From: Cichorium intybus
Lineage: Eukaryota; Streptophyta; Magnoliopsida; Asterales; Asteraceae
DNA length: 64,000 bases
Reading direction: 5' to 3'
Assembly (NCBI GenBank): GCA_023525715.1
Contig: CM042017.1
Location: forward strand, 83,909,357-83,973,356
Shown one piece after another: positions 45,521-61,244 of the stretch. Numbering within the stretch: the stretch's first letter is position 1; the number at the start of each line of letters is the position of its first letter. A program made the translations under genes and the position numbers. A model generated the notes under the pieces. The model had not been told where the DNA came from. It did no database searches and was given only the letters and a program-made list of their open reading frames with translations.

Positions 45521-46354
45521 AATGTGTTTTCTGATTTTCTAACGTGCTGATTTAACAATCGAGGGTTCACTTTAGAAAACATCTAATTGCTACTTGACCT
45601 TGGATTTGATATTATGGTGGAGTTGGAGTCTGATGAGAAAGAGTAACCCCCCAATGCGCGACACAAATCATACATATATGTTTCTTTTGTTTACAATTTC
45701 AAAGACTTTGAAGGGAAACTACAATTGTGGACTAGGAAAAAAGTGCAGGCATTCAAATAAGCATCGATGATGATTATGTGCAATACTTCCTTATACTTTC
45801 AAGTATGATCGGAAATTTGATTAGTTTAAATAAGATGTGTTCTTTATTATATTTTTTAGTACAATATTTGCTAAGAATGTACTTTCATTTATTTGTTTAT
45901 TATAGCATCTTACTTTCATTTTTCCGTATTATAACATCTTCCCTTCATACATTACTTCCGACGCAACGCGCATCTTAAAAACCTCGTTTATTTACATTCA
46001 AAACAATTGTTGTTATAATGAAGTGAAAAAAAAAATAAAAGAAAAAGTTATTTTGAAAACATCAAAATCGTATAATTAGAAAAAAAATTTAAAAAGTATT
46101 TTTAAAAAAATTTCAAAAATTTTGGTTAAAAAAGCAATAAAAAACATTACTAAAAAATGCTTGAAAAAAAATCAAAATAAATACATTTAAAAAAACAGCA
46201 AATTTGTATAATTAGAAAAATGAAAATTCTATCAAAAACACTCTTTTATTAAAAAACAACACCTTTTTGGTAAATAGTTTGAAAACAACCCCATTTTGGT
46301 AAATAGTTTTTTAAGAAACCTCACTTTGGTCAAAAACTCCTTGTAAATGTCATC

Positions 46355-47288
46355 CTGCAGTAAGAATATTCGGGCTTCTATTATTAGGATTTTTGTTATG
46401 CTTTCTTCCGATCATGATTTTCCAATTAGGAAATTATATATTGATTTGCCAAAAAGAAATCCATAACGACCAATACTTGAAGTTGAGTAGCCTCATAATA
46501 AAAAAACCTAAAGATGCAATTTTACCAAAAATATAGACAAGTAGATGATTAAGAACATGTATAAATAAGTAGAAAATGCATTGAGCAACCTTCTTAATGA
46601 GAACAAAAACGTGGAAAGCTACTATTTTTATGTTCATAAAAAAAGCCGATAAATAATATGGGGTTGAGGATAAAAAGTAGTTTTAAAAAAGTGGTTTTAA
46701 AAATAGATAATTATCACTTATGATGGTGGCAAAAGTAGTTTTAAAAAAGTGTTTGGATTAGCTTCTGTGGTGGTAAAAGTCAATAAGTCAACAAGTTGTT
46801 TTGTTTTTAAATGTTATAGCTTTTACTCAAAATGACTTGTTTTTAACATTTTTTCGGCTTACTTTTTACATGTAAAGTGATAATGGAGAAGTAAATTTCC
46901 AAGTTTTGTAAAAGGGTTGAGTTTGAGGGTATTTAATGAGGGTATTATAGTCTTTTAACTTCAAAAAATCATAAGCTGTTTTGAAATGGCTGGATTTTAT
47001 CACTCTTTGAAATCTACTTTTTGAAGCTTTACAAACAGTCATTTTGAAAAGTGTTTTTAATGTTGTTAAACATTTTTTTGACTTATTGGCTTTTCAAAAA
47101 GCAGTAAGTCAATAACTTGTTTTGAAAAAGCAATCTCAAACGCCCCCTAAACTTCCTTCTAACTAGTTAACTTAACGGATTAATATTTCTTGTTTGTTAA
47201 CCACCTAATGGTACAATTATATATCGATTTGGTTTAATTCAAATATGACAATAATATCTTTTTTTTTTAACGCTGTTCATTCTTTAGC
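46355..47288. other. Non-coding DNA with a possible MITE
   Basis: To about 46680 this is what would be SNF8 intron. About 46749-47152 has ends GTGTTTGGATTAGCTT and (complement) GGGGGCGTTTGAGATTGC with internal AAGTCAATAAGTCAA in both orientations, resembling a hAT-type MITE, but no target duplication was found. Confidence 0.4.
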
Positions 47289-47363
47289 GATGCATGGCTG
47301 AAGCTCACTGAATTGTGGCAGCAAGGTCACTCTGCTGCTTACAATATCTCATTGCATATTTAA
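47289..47363 (+). other. Unassigned exon-like stretch
   Basis: After an acceptor-like ttctttag, 24 codons read DAWLKLTELWQQGHSAAYNI then SLHI and TAA. Composition is protein-like, but I cannot name a family and no neighbour exon is seen. Confidence 0.2.
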
Positions 47364-48040
47364 GTCATTTGCAAAGAATTCTACTCACCGTTTGATTACA
47401 TATCTAATAAGTACAAGTTGATTTTGTTTAATTCAAAAACTATAATGACGCCTATGTAACAATGATAAAAATGTCCATCTAAATAATTTAAAGGCATCCA
47501 TCTAAAAAGTTATATTATAACCTTTTCAAATTGTTCCAATTCCAGGGGAGTCCAAAAACACCCTATGAACATATGCAACATCGCCCTCGACAACATCAAA
47601 ATTAAAACTTATATATAAATCAAGTAAAAATCCAAATCTAGCATTTTAATAATATATACTATTTATCAATTGCGTTTTTTTAATATAACATCCGGGTCCA
47701 TGTCGTTACGCCCAATGAATCCAATTAATGAACACCGTATTCAAATCCAAAATTTATCTACGATACATATTCGAATAATAACTATCCACAACCCAAAATA
47801 TAATTATTATCTTACTATTTTGTTATCGACAAAGTTACCATTCATATAGTCATTTAAATATCTCCACATTAACAACCATTTTCCAGCATTCTAGCCACAT
47901 AAAATAAACAAAAATAAATTCATTTTTAAAACGGGCCAAAAAGAACCAGCTAATTACCCCAAAACGACACCATTTCACCATGCTTAGTTTCAAAGTACTC
48001 CTGCACATACACCATAGTTATCATGAGTTCACTACATACA
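47364..48040. other. Intergenic DNA, nothing recognised
   Basis: AT-rich with no ORF, repeat array or element ends that I can support. Confidence 0.5.
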
Positions 48041-48049
48041 ATAAAAATA

Positions 48050-49102
48050 GGGAAATCTTCAATAAAATCCTAATATTTTGGCTCGGTTTATGAAAAAGTC
48101 CCAAATTAATTTTTATTTACAAAATAGGACAGAAAACCGGTTAATGTATTCAAATTAGCCCATTTTAACATTTTCAACAGGTTACATAGCCACGTGGAAA
48201 ATCTACATGTTTTATCTTCAATAAAGTCTCTATATTTTGACATAGGTTACGGAAAAGTCTCAACATGTTTTATCTTCAATAAAGTCCTAATATTTTGATC
48301 CAGTTTATGGAAAGGTGCCAAAATTTTAGCTCGGTTTTACTTGGAAAACATTACGTATTTTTACATGTATTTATGTTTTTAATAATGTATTTATATGTTT
48401 AAAAATGTATTTTTACGTATATATATAAAATACTTAAAAATAACATACTTAATAACGTAAAAAAACTTAAAAATGCGTCTTTAATAACGTAGAAATAATT
48501 AAAAATATGTCAAAATACGAAAAAAGTAAAAAACGCATGTATAAATACCTTTTATTAACGTATAAATACGTAAAAAAATAAGTTTTATTCATGTATATAT
48601 TCCAACTGACGGATATGAATTTCGATAAGTTTGCTTACAAGGATTAGATAAATACATGTATAATATGTAAAAATACGTTTTTAAATAAATACACGTATAA
48701 ATATGTAAAAATACATTTTTAAACGTATTTTAAATAAATACACGTATAAATATGTAAAAATACCTTTTCAAACGTATAAATACGTTATTTAAGATGTAAA
48801 TACATGTAAAAATATGTAATTTTTTTCTAAGTAAACTGAGTGAAAATGTTCGGATTTTTCTGTAAATTGGGCCAAAATATTAGGACTTTATTGAAGATAA
48901 AACATGTTGAGACTTTTCCGTAAACTGAGCGAAAATATTAGGACTTTATTGAAGATAAAACATGTAGTTACCTGCTGAAACGGTTAAAATTGGCTAATTT
49001 GAAAACATTAGCCAATTTTCTTTCTTTTTTTGTAAATAAAAATTAATTTGTGACTTTTTCATAAATTAGCCCAAAATATTAGGACTTTATTGGAGATTTC
49101 CC
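48050..49102. mobile_element. MULE-type element, 1053 bp, abutting the J-protein gene
   Basis: Ends GGGAAATCTTCAATAAAATC and (complement) GGGAAATCTCCAATAAAGTC, with inverted similarity for about 75 bp and more internal copies of TTCAATAAAGTCCTAATATTTTG. Exact 9-bp target duplication ATAAAAATA at 48041-48049 and 49103-49111. The interior is rich in TACGTAAAAATAC-type repeats. No transposase. Confidence 0.93.
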
Positions 49103-51349
49103 ATAAAAATATTCATGTACTTCCATTTATTTATTATATGGTAGATTTTAAAAGCAAAATGTTGTAATCGAAATAATAAAAAAAACAATAAACCACCTGA
49201 AACACATGCGAGATCGAGCTCCCAACAACCTTTCAACCGCCCACCTACTTCGTCCGTTAACAGAATCGCCGGGACCCGATAACGGAATCTGTTAACTTCA
49301 CCACACGGTATTTCCAAAACCCGACAATTCAAATTTTCCGTTTCGGAAGCCTTAAAAACCGACTTAAAACCCGCCACGCCTGCAAGACATAAAACCTTTA
49401 TCGTTTCTCCGTTTTTCTCGACAACTTCAACAACCTCACATTCGCCAGAATCCAAATCAGCGTCCACGTCAGCAAATGTACACTCGGAATTTTTCTTATA
49501 CAAAACCCAAATCTCGTTTTCGTTTGGATATATATTAAACCGGTTTTTCCCGTTCACTTCCGCTTTTACAAGATACAAAAACGAATCCCGTGAAATTATC
49601 CGCTTTCGACCCGCTTTATATAAACCGCACATGTTGTTTGACATCGTACATAATTCCAGTATATCTACATGGAACATAAGTCGGGAGGAACCAATATCAA
49701 TCTTTTTAATTTGTGCATAACATTTACGATTTTGGTCCTCGGAGTTTCGGATCGCCCATATCTCACCCTCGCGAAATGTCCAATTCTTCCTATCCGATTC
49801 AAAATCATGAATACATGAAAATTCCGGTTTTTTCGGGGATTCGTCGGAGAAATAGAATTCGTTTAGGTCGTCTGGTAAAGAAGCGGTATCGAGCTCGAAA
49901 GATCCGACCGGGACATCTGCGCGTTCCGTGCCCGTCAGTTTAACTGACGAGACACGATGAGAAAATCTAAAAAGCTCGTTGGGCGGAATCTTCCGCCCAG
50001 CGAGCTCTGTCGGGCTTGTTCTTTGGAACAAGCCCACAAAACCTTTTACTTTGACCATACTCGCGACAAAAACACCGGAATCGTCTTCGAAATCGGAAAG
50101 AACCTCGACGATTTCGAATTTATATTTCATATGGGATTTCGGGTCGGAGCTCCAATTAATATCCCAATCTTTAAAAAGCGCCCAAATTTCGCCTTTTTTC
50201 GGGTAAATTAAATAAGAAAGCCGTTTTTTTTTTCTCGGTTGAAAACTGGATCCGGTGAGAGAACATGAGATTGTCCTGTGTTTCCTCGGTTTCCCCGCGT
50301 AAGAATTTACCGCAAGAAACCGGTAACCCTTCTTCGGCCCATTTGATCTCGGGCGGGTTATCCGGATCCGCTTCTAACCACGTGATCCGTACCCGAAACC
50401 CGGATTTATAAACTTTTCGGATTATCGCATAAAATCTTGGCATCCCGTCTATCGGATCATAACACGCCCAAATTTGATCAACTTCGAAACAATCTTTTTC
50501 TTTTTCTTTATCAAAATTAGTAAACTCGGGTTCTTTACAATCGATATAAACCGCTTTTCCCACGTCATCTTTCAAATCCGAATTCGATTTTGAATCATTC
50601 TCGGAACTCGATACTTTCGACTTTTTCCCCGGGATTTTTTCGTCACCAACATGTGTTCGTTTGGTAGATTTTCCGACCTGTTCTTGTACGGATCGAACCG
50701 TATCGGACCCGTGGTTCGATCCCCCCGCACCACGGTTCGGTGGTTCGGTTGACCGAATGATTTTGAAGCATTTTGGACACCGAATCTCTTTGGTTATAAT
50801 CGATTTATCATACTCGTAATTTATCTTGCAAAAAGGACAATTTACCCAAAAGGTTGACCGGCCATTCGAATCCGGTTTTGACTTTTGACCCGGATTTTGA
50901 CTCCCGTGAGGATTTTGATTTTGCGGTGTTTGGACCGTATCTTTTGCGAATTCTTTACATTTAAAATCGTATAAATACCGTTTCCCTTTATCGGAAAGGA
51001 TCATATTTGCTTCACAAATTAGCTTAAATGCCGATTCTGCCCCCGGGAATTTGTTTTTATCGGGGTGAAGAACGAGTGCGAGTTTTCGATACTGTTTCTT
51101 GATTGTTACTTCATCTGCTAAGTTTTCGACTTGAAGGATTCCGTAAAGGTCAATTTGGGAATTATTTATCTTTTTTTGGGATGAACAGTGGACGTCACAA
51201 ACGGTTAGAATTTGGGAAATGTTTTCGAGTTCAGGGAAGAGTTTTTGGGCTTTTAATGCGAGTTTGCGGGCCCCTTCGAAGTCGTTTTTTGTCATTTTAT
51301 TTTCCGCTATGTTTTTGGCCCGAATCGCCTCGTCTTTGTTGCACTCCAT
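49087..51349 (-). CDS. J-domain protein with DUF3444 repeats, frame broken at a poly-A run
   Basis: Single-exon-like reading frame starting ATG 51347-51349. Residues 1-60 are a helical N-terminus (AENKMTKNDFEGARKLALKA); J domain about 67-130 with LVLHPDKNKF (HPD at 95-97), which stimulates Hsp70 ATPase; a zinc-ribbon-like pair CPFC (171-174) and CPKC (191-194); a Lys/Ser-rich linker with GKKSK; then DUF3444 from about 287 (FEVDQIWACYDPIDGMPRFYA). The first frame ends after 392 codons; the second DUF3444 part continues in another frame (GEIWALFKDWDINW, FREGEIWAIRN, ENEIWVLYKKN) to 49087. The switch coincides with ten A residues at 50224-50233; nine would keep frame. Either a recent one-base mutation or a sequencing error. 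The last five codons and stop come from the neighbouring MULE end. Confidence 0.85.
50224..50233 (-). other. Poly-A run where the J-protein frame breaks
   Basis: T10 on the plus strand (A10 in the gene). Upstream reads FSTEKKK and downstream, one base out of phase, YLIYPKKGEIWALF, both typical of the family. Confidence 0.85.
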
Positions 51350-51408
51350 TGTTATAATGATTCAGAATGTTACTCCAACTTTCATGATATTTCACTTTAG
51401 CTTTTGAT

Positions 51409-52500
51409 CTAAAATCAAAAAAGAAAGAATGATAGTTCAGTGGCATATTGGTAAATAGATAATAGTTCGGTATCTAAGTACAAGTGTGTCTATTTGTAAC
51501 ATAACAGATATTCAAGGAGAATTGCAGATTAGAGATTACAGATTCATGAAATTTTACCCAAAAAGAAGTATTAGCAATTGACATGTAAAGATATTTCTTT
51601 AATGATATATAATAAAAATTTTCAAGTATAGATAGGAATCAAGTTGAATGATAATTGATCTAACATGAGAGAATAAGTTCTAAGAGAACAAATTTACTGT
51701 TAAAAATGAAAGAAATAGCAATGTAATTCCATTAATTTGTTTATTACAGCAGCCTATTTTGATTTCCAACTATTATAACAATGTACTTTGAAAATCTATC
51801 AATTATAGCAATGTCAACCAGATAGAAAGAAATTTTCACTGATATGGTAAGGAAAAATTGGAAGAACAATGCTATAAGCCTATATCTGGGCGGATTTTTC
51901 AATGTATGATGAAAAAATCTGAGATATGAAAGTACATTGCTAATCATAGTAAAATCGTGCTCCCGAAACAATTCTCCGTATTGTAAATTGCAAATCACGA
52001 ATCCTAATAATGCAGCAAACTCGCATCATCGGATTGGAACAAACCAACCTCTCGATCATCGAAGATGCGTTATTATGGCGAAATTAAGTCAATCGAATCA
52101 AAAAGCTGAAAATCTAAGCTCGTTTTGAACTAGTCCAAAATTTAGCACAAGAATACCGCGAAATGATGCTACATACAGCATAATCCAAAGTTTATAAGTA
52201 ATATTAAGTCGGATGGTAAACCCCAAATAAACTGAAATGTTACTCAAAAGTGAAAAACCTTCCAAGAACCAACCAAGCAGAATCGAAACCCTAAACGAAA
52301 TTACTTGCGAAACATTTCATAAAAAGTGCGTTATTGTTACCAAAAATGGAGGGAAATAGCTGAGGGAGTTACGGTAGAGCAGAACTTACTGGAGTTGGAG
52401 CGAGAAAGCTTTGAAGAGAGAGGAAGAAGAGGAGAAGCGGGAAGGAAGTAATGACAAGTTGATGGATTTTTGTTTGGGTCTGTAAATATTTTCGTTTCAT
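51409..52500 (-). other. Possible spliced 5' leader of the J-protein gene
   Basis: A CT-rich, minus-strand leader-like stretch (about 52390-52500, CTTCTCCTCTTCTTCCTCTC) ends at CTCCA followed by a GTAAGT donor (52389). A TTTTAG acceptor lies at 51409-51414, about 60 bp before the J-protein ATG, so an intron of about 980 bp is possible. The intervening DNA has no ORF worth naming. This is inference from splice-site sequence only. Confidence 0.4.
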
Positions 52501-52520
52501 CCCCCAAATTCTTTGATTTA

Positions 52521-55731
<3,211 letters not shown>

Positions 55732-55748
55732 GTGTGTGTGTACACACA

Positions 55749-55912
55749 CACCACTTCCCAAACATCTTCACATACCATTTAAAGTCCTCTTATAACAAAC
55801 ATCGCCTCCTAAACAGTCCCCCCCCCCCACACACACACACCACTTCCCAAACATCTTAACATACCATTTAAAGTCCTCTTATAACAAACATCGCCTCCTA
55901 AACAGTCCCCCA
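55749..55912. repeat. 89-bp tandem duplication
   Basis: CCACTTCCCAAACATCTT, CACATACCATTTAAAGTCC and AACATCGCCTCCTAAACAGT occur from 55751 and again from 55840 with one or two differences and a variable C/AC junction. Confidence 0.9.
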
Positions 55913-56058
55913 TACACACATACACACACATGTTTACCTTTATTGCATCCTTATCATCTATAAAATAGACAATATTTAAGTCCTCTTTTTCACTCTCTCA
56001 ATCTAAAGGTCAAGCTTCATACCACTATTTCTTCATCCTCTTCAAAACATAAAGATAG

Positions 56059-56301
56059 TGTAAGACCCGTGTCCCAGATATTATTTTTAAAAGCTTAAAG
56101 AATTAAATCATAGTAATTTTGGAGAAAGCGACTTCATGGCGCTAACCCTAAAGGGGTAGCGACGCGAAGAAGGGTTTAAGTCCGCATGCGGAGTGTGGCT
56201 GATAGCAGCACTATCAGCCATGCATGCTTAGCGGCGCAACGCACTGCAAATGCAAAATCCTATGTTTCGGGACTTGAACCCTATTTAAGGGGCACTAAAC
56301 C
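56059..56301 (+). repeat. LTR start fragment interrupted by element VII
   Basis: TGTAAGACCCGTGTCCCAG is a typical plant gypsy LTR opening. About 240 bp follow, with gcgctaaccc and a ttagcggcgcaacgc motif, before element VII begins. The remainder is presumably beyond the window. Confidence 0.45.
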
Positions 56302-59300
56302 TGTGACAACTAAAATTTTTGTATAAATAAGAATCAAGTGTAAGTACAATTGATGTTAAGAATGATTGATGTCACATTTATTAAACGTATAATTAAATGG
56401 CAAAATGGTCAAAGAAGGTAAAATTATGGAAGTTTATGTCTTAAGACCTCTTATTAAGTCATCATGAAGTTGTTTCTTTATCTGAAAATGACATAAGGGA
56501 AGAATGTGAATTAAAGGGTCTATAAGTGAAAAGTTTATTGTACAAACTTTGGAAATTAATATCTCGAAATTTAAGAGGAATTGGGCAAAAGTCATCAACA
56601 TGACTTTTGTAATATTTGAGATAACACAAATATAGGAAAAATATTCGGGTCATTTGGAGTTTTAACGAAAGAGTTATGATGGAATTAAAATGGCCCAAAA
56701 GTGACACAAATAGCCAAGTGCTCATGTTTGAGGTGCTGTATCGGAAAATATATTGAGATTCGGGCTTAAGTCAGTACGGGAAAGTTGTAAAGCTAGTTCC
56801 CACCTTTCTAAAGGCATAAAGTTTGTAAATTTTGGATATCGTATAGAAATGTTATGGCCACATGAAAATCAAGAACAAATAAGGAACAAAAGTTGAATTA
56901 TTTCTAAGGCTTTAGAAGGGGGCATTTTAGTCAATATTTTTCCAGAGTTGACTTGGTCAAATCAGGGTTTTGACCCCCGATTCTCGTTTTTCCTATGTGC
57001 GCATCTGGTTTTGGTATACGTCAATTAAAGAAATCGGGAAAGAACACTTTTGGGAAAAGCACACGCAAACTCGCATCAGATTGTGTGTGTGTGTGTACGA
57101 TTTAGAGAGAGACAGATCGCAATATAGAGATCGAGGGTGAGAGATTCAAACAAAAAGAGACAACGAGATCGATAGAGAGATTGAGCGACAGAGATAGAGC
57201 AGCGATGGTTGTTGCCATCGCAATTCAGGAAAAACGAGAGAATCGATCGACTGGTTCAAATCGTGGTGGCCTTTAAGGTCGCGATTAAGGAGAAATGAGA
57301 TGAGACAGAAGTGATTTTCGGCCTTGTGATTTGTGATCTCAGCCAAGAACACCGATGGATGTGAAGCAGTAGTGACCGGTGGTGCTGAAAGGATTCAGAC
57401 GGCGCCAACAAGCCAACAGTGGCGGCTGCAGCCAGCGGTAAGTGTATAGAGGTCCGACAATGGTCCAATGTAGACGTGTAGGTCCGATTTCTACTGTTCT
57501 TGGTCGACTATGGTTCTTATTGTGTTTTATTTTCTGATCGAGATGGTGACAGAAATCAGATACGAGAAAGAGAGATCGAGTCATGAAGTAGGACCAAACA
57601 GTTACGAGATCTGATGCTATTTTCTGGTGACTGGAGCACCTGAATCGCCGGCGATGGTGGCTGTTGCTAATGGTGGTGATGGCCGGTGATCAAGTATGTT
57701 TAGCAGTGTCTATGATGACCCCCTTTCAATCAGATTTCTCATATAAGCAATCCCAAAACATTCTGATGTCCAAATATTGGTAAGATTGGAAGGTTACTAG
57801 ATGGATTAATTTCAAATAGCATGATAATACTTGCGATTATTCTTACATGTGAAACTTATGGGTGATTATTACTATTCTTGCTATTTGGGACAGAAATTAC
57901 AGCTATGATGTTGGTTGTTGTGCCGGTGAGCCGATGGTGGCAAAGATTAACTGTGGATCTTAGCAAACAGTTAGAATACTCTTTGATTTCATCAGTTCAA
58001 CATAAATTGAAGGTAAAAGCCTAAATCTAAGTTGTTTTGACCATCTAAAAGTTAGAACCTTGATGTATGTTTGACATATTGGCTTGCAAGTTAGTGAAAC
58101 TTCAAGACTTAATAAAACCATGGAAATAACTTGGTAATGGCTTTATACATGGATTTATTTGAATGTTTATGGTTGTTAAGAGATTTAGATTCAAGATTTA
58201 GACTAAAATGGGATAATTTTAGTAAATTGTCAAGTTGAACGAAATAAACAAATCAGAATATTTAGATATATTATATGACACAAGTGAATTTGGAAATGGT
58301 TTATAAGAACTCAAGAACATCCATACGGGTGATTACTTATGTTCGGTCAAAATTCTAAATTTGGTAAAAAGGGCAATTAAGTTGCCTTTTAAAACATGAA
58401 AAACGAAAAGTTGGAGAGATGACATCAAACTTGAACATTATAATACCTTATTATGCGAATATGAATATAAGAAAGATATAACCAAGTTTGGGTCATGAAA
58501 TAAGATGTTTTTGTTAAACCTAAAAATGATTTAATCGGAAACGGTCGAACTAAAAAGTTACCTTTTAAGCAAATACGAGCTCATGAGGGCATGGAAAGAA
58601 TTTATATCAACATTTATGTGTTGTTGGGTGGTTTTGGCAACAAAACATGTAAAAATTATGATGCTTAAAAATAATTTTTACTTTTATAATTTTTAGCGGC
58701 AAATTGCTAAAAATGGAATAAAAGAGCGAAACAAAACATGTTTTGATATCTAGGCATTGATATTGTTTTATAAACATGTTAAGTTCATTAAGTTACTAAA
58801 ATTTCATACAAAAACACCAGAAAATACATTTAGGCAAAGTAGGATGCCTAAATGAGAAAACGGTCAAAAAGTGTCAAAACGAAAAATGGTTTAAAAGGTT
58901 CCATGAAGCTTTATACATGTTCTAAAAAGTATTTGTACATTGTTGAGTTATATAACAATGACTTAAACAAAAGTTTACACGAATTTTAGACTAAGTTGTC
59001 AAAATGGGACAAAAAGGGTAAAATTGTCAAAAATGGTTATTATGCTTTAAGAGTCATACTTAACCACTAGAATTGAATTAGATAATGACTAGTAGTAGTC
59101 AAGAATGATTAGACACATGATATATGTTTAGTTGTCTAATATGTTCTAATCTTCTATTAGATTAATAGAGATTGAAGGACGTTTGGAAGCAACTAAATGA
59201 TAGAGTTATGTGGATTAGTGTAGCTAGACGTATCTAGCTACTAAGGTGAGTACATGTAGTATTTTATCCATTTTGGGATACATGGCAAGCAAGTAAGTAT

Positions 59301-60196
59301 TTTTCAGATTTCCATATAATATTTTTACGTGTGAAAATATTTGCAAGCATGATTTATTTTCTAGCTTATATGGAAAGTAAACTGCTATATTTGAAAGTAT
59401 GAATTTTGGCAATAGCCTAAATTGTGGTAAAAGCCTGTTTAAGTCACAAGCTTGGCATTTAGCCATTATGTGTACAAGTAATATTTCAGTTTCCAGAAAG
59501 TATTTTCATATTTGACTGGTATTGTAGCTAGCATTGTTAGTAAGGGAACTATGTTCCAACCTACCCGGGTTAGGTAAGGAGTCTACTGGGGAAAACCCCT
59601 TCGTGAAGTAGGCTGCCTCAGCACTTCTACTGTGAGGATTGATCCGTTCTTTCTAGCCGTAGAGACTTGGGGTATCACTTATAGTGATTAAAGCCCTAAG
59701 TATAAAAATCCAGCAAGTTTATAAAACCAGTCAAAGAAAGAAGCTTGTTTTGGAAGATATAAAATGGTTTTGAAAGATATAAAGTTATAGTATATTAATA
59801 CTATAAAGTTTTGGCAAATGTTTATATTATAAAATTTTTACAAAAGGTTGAAAAAGAAGATTAAATGTTTGTGTCTAAAACTCATGTAACTCACGAGACA
59901 TTTTTGTCTTACGTATTTTATTTTTTTTATGCCATGTATTCCAGGTTCAGGTACGAAGATGTAAGATAGTTTGAAGTTGTAAAATAAGTCCTAGAGTGTG
60001 AAAGAGTGAAGTTGGATACATGTATTATGTATTGGTATTGATTAAATCCTTTCTTTTAAACTTTATGGTTGTTTGATATGTATTTGTAACACCCCTTGTT
60101 GTATTTAAAACAAAGACAATGGTTTTTGTTAAACCGTATTTTTGTAAAATATGCTTTTATGTAATATAAATGGTTTGAAAAAGTCGGGGCGTTACA
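56302..60196 (+). repeat. Element VII 5' LTR (about 3895 bp)
   Basis: Starts TGTGACAACTAAAATTTTTG and ends GGGGCGTTACA before the primer site. The first 844 bp match the 3' LTR with about six or seven substitutions by eye. GA-rich leader-like DNA lies at about 57100-57220. LTRs this long occur in Tekay/Del-type elements. Confidence 0.85.
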
Positions 60197-60199
60197 AGT

Positions 60200-60213
60200 T
60201 GGTATCAGAGCCA
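60200..60213 (+). promoter_or_regulatory. Element VII primer binding site
   Basis: TGGTATCAGAGCCA, initiator tRNA-Met type, three bases after the LTR. Confidence 0.92.
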
Positions 60214-60581
60214 TAGTTTAAGCGAATTAGGATTGGATCATTCCACTCCTAAGCTTAGACTCGAGAAATAAGAGTTATAGTTAGTCATATGGTTTTAATT
60301 ATGTCTTAATGAATTAAGACATTATTTGTTAATAGAATTATATGAGTATATTATGAGTAAAAGTAGCTAATTGATACTAGTGAACAGTGGAACCGAGCGG
60401 AAACATTGGGAACAACATGTGTAGGTGATTATGGTAATATGGGCCCGTATTATCATAATCACAGGACGCATATTGGGCCTAGTGTAGCCACGAGGGAATA
60501 CTGGGAAACTGGTGGAAGAAGTAGTAAGTTAATATTTATGACATATTATGAAATACTAAAGTATTGGAATTTTATAGCAAA

Positions 60582-61244
60582 ATGCGAACTAGAAGTGGCC
60601 AAGGATTGTATGCTGAAAATACAGATCCTAATCCAAGGCCTCTTATTCCTCCTCGACCGCCCCAAGCCGTTGATGATGGCAATTCTAGGGGTGAGGTTAA
60701 TCCACCTCCATTGACATTGGAGGCAATTCAGAAATTACTGCATGACTCGCAAGTGCAAACAAGACAGGAAATGACTCGCCTTCTAGATGAACGATTAGGC
60801 GAAAGATCTAAATCACAAAATGAAGATAGTGAGAAAAGTGTGGCTCCTGAGGGTACTAACCCAATACAGACCTCTTCCTAGGGAGACTCTTCTTCCAAAT
60901 CGCAGCCACAGTTCAAGACTAAGGGAGTGTGTACTTTTAAGGACTTTATGTCCTGTCGGCCGAAAGAGTTCAATGGGGAGATGGACCCGCGAATAACTAT
61001 TCGGTGGGTGACTGAAATGGAGCAAGTTCTTCGCATCTGCCGTTGCGAAGAGGATATGAAGGTAGGATTTGCTTCTCAAATGCTTAAGGCGGAAGCTCTC
61101 AATTGGTGGAATACTCTTCGCCGAACCAAGGGAAGTGAGTTTGTGGATGCGTTGTCTTGGGAGGAGTTTGTTCAGCGGTTGAAAGACAAGTTCTGCTCAG
61201 CTAGGCATCGGGAGTATTATGCTTTGTTTTTCATGACGCAATAA
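60582..61244 (+). pseudogene. Element VII gag, truncated, one internal stop
   Basis: Starts MRTRSGQG; a Pro-rich segment (PRPLIPPRPPQAVDD), a helix with LTLEAIQKLLHD, a TAG at 60879-60881, then in the same frame FKDFMSCRPKEFNGEMDP, ALNWWNTLR, LSWEEFVQRLKDKFC and a stop at 61242-61244. The second half is homologous to the gag of element III (FKSFMACKPPEYHG, ALVWWNTKYE, LKDKFCPTRD). Homology ends abruptly after KDKFC, where zinc knuckle and pol should follow, which marks the deletion edge. Confidence 0.88.

Larger units (their letters stand above)
44380..46339. mobile_element. MULE-type element inside the SNF8 exon
   Basis: Inverted repeats of about 90 bp: GAGTTTTTAACCAAAGTGGGG at the left and (complement) GAGTTTTTGACCAAAGTGAGG at the right, both continuing AAAACTATTTA and AATGGGGTTGTTTTCAAACTATTTACC. 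Imperfect 10-bp target duplication CTTGTGAATG (44370-44379) / CTTGTAAATG (46340-46349). No transposase. The interior has a GC-rich CCGGC/GACGCCGG block (about 44995-45125) unlike its surroundings, possibly captured host DNA. Confidence 0.85.
44262..46354 (-). pseudogene. SNF8/VPS22 (ESCRT-II) exon split by a MULE
   Basis: On the minus strand an acceptor CTGCAG (46355-46360) precedes codons DDIYK (46340-46354). A MULE (44380-46339) intervenes, after which the frame resumes with HK, IPVLKSQFHEMCEKVG, IDRLATNDGF and IGDFYHE, ending at a GT donor (44261-44260). SNF8 proteins carry KxDIRKNPxFRSQFHxMCxKVGVDPLASNKGFW...IGDFYYELGV here, so the alignment runs straight across the insertion. Several residues between GF and IGDFY are missing. 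ESCRT-II sorts ubiquitinated cargo at endosomes; this copy is a broken relic with no other clear exon nearby (a degraded LGV... stretch at about 44170-44200 may be the next exon). Confidence 0.7.
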
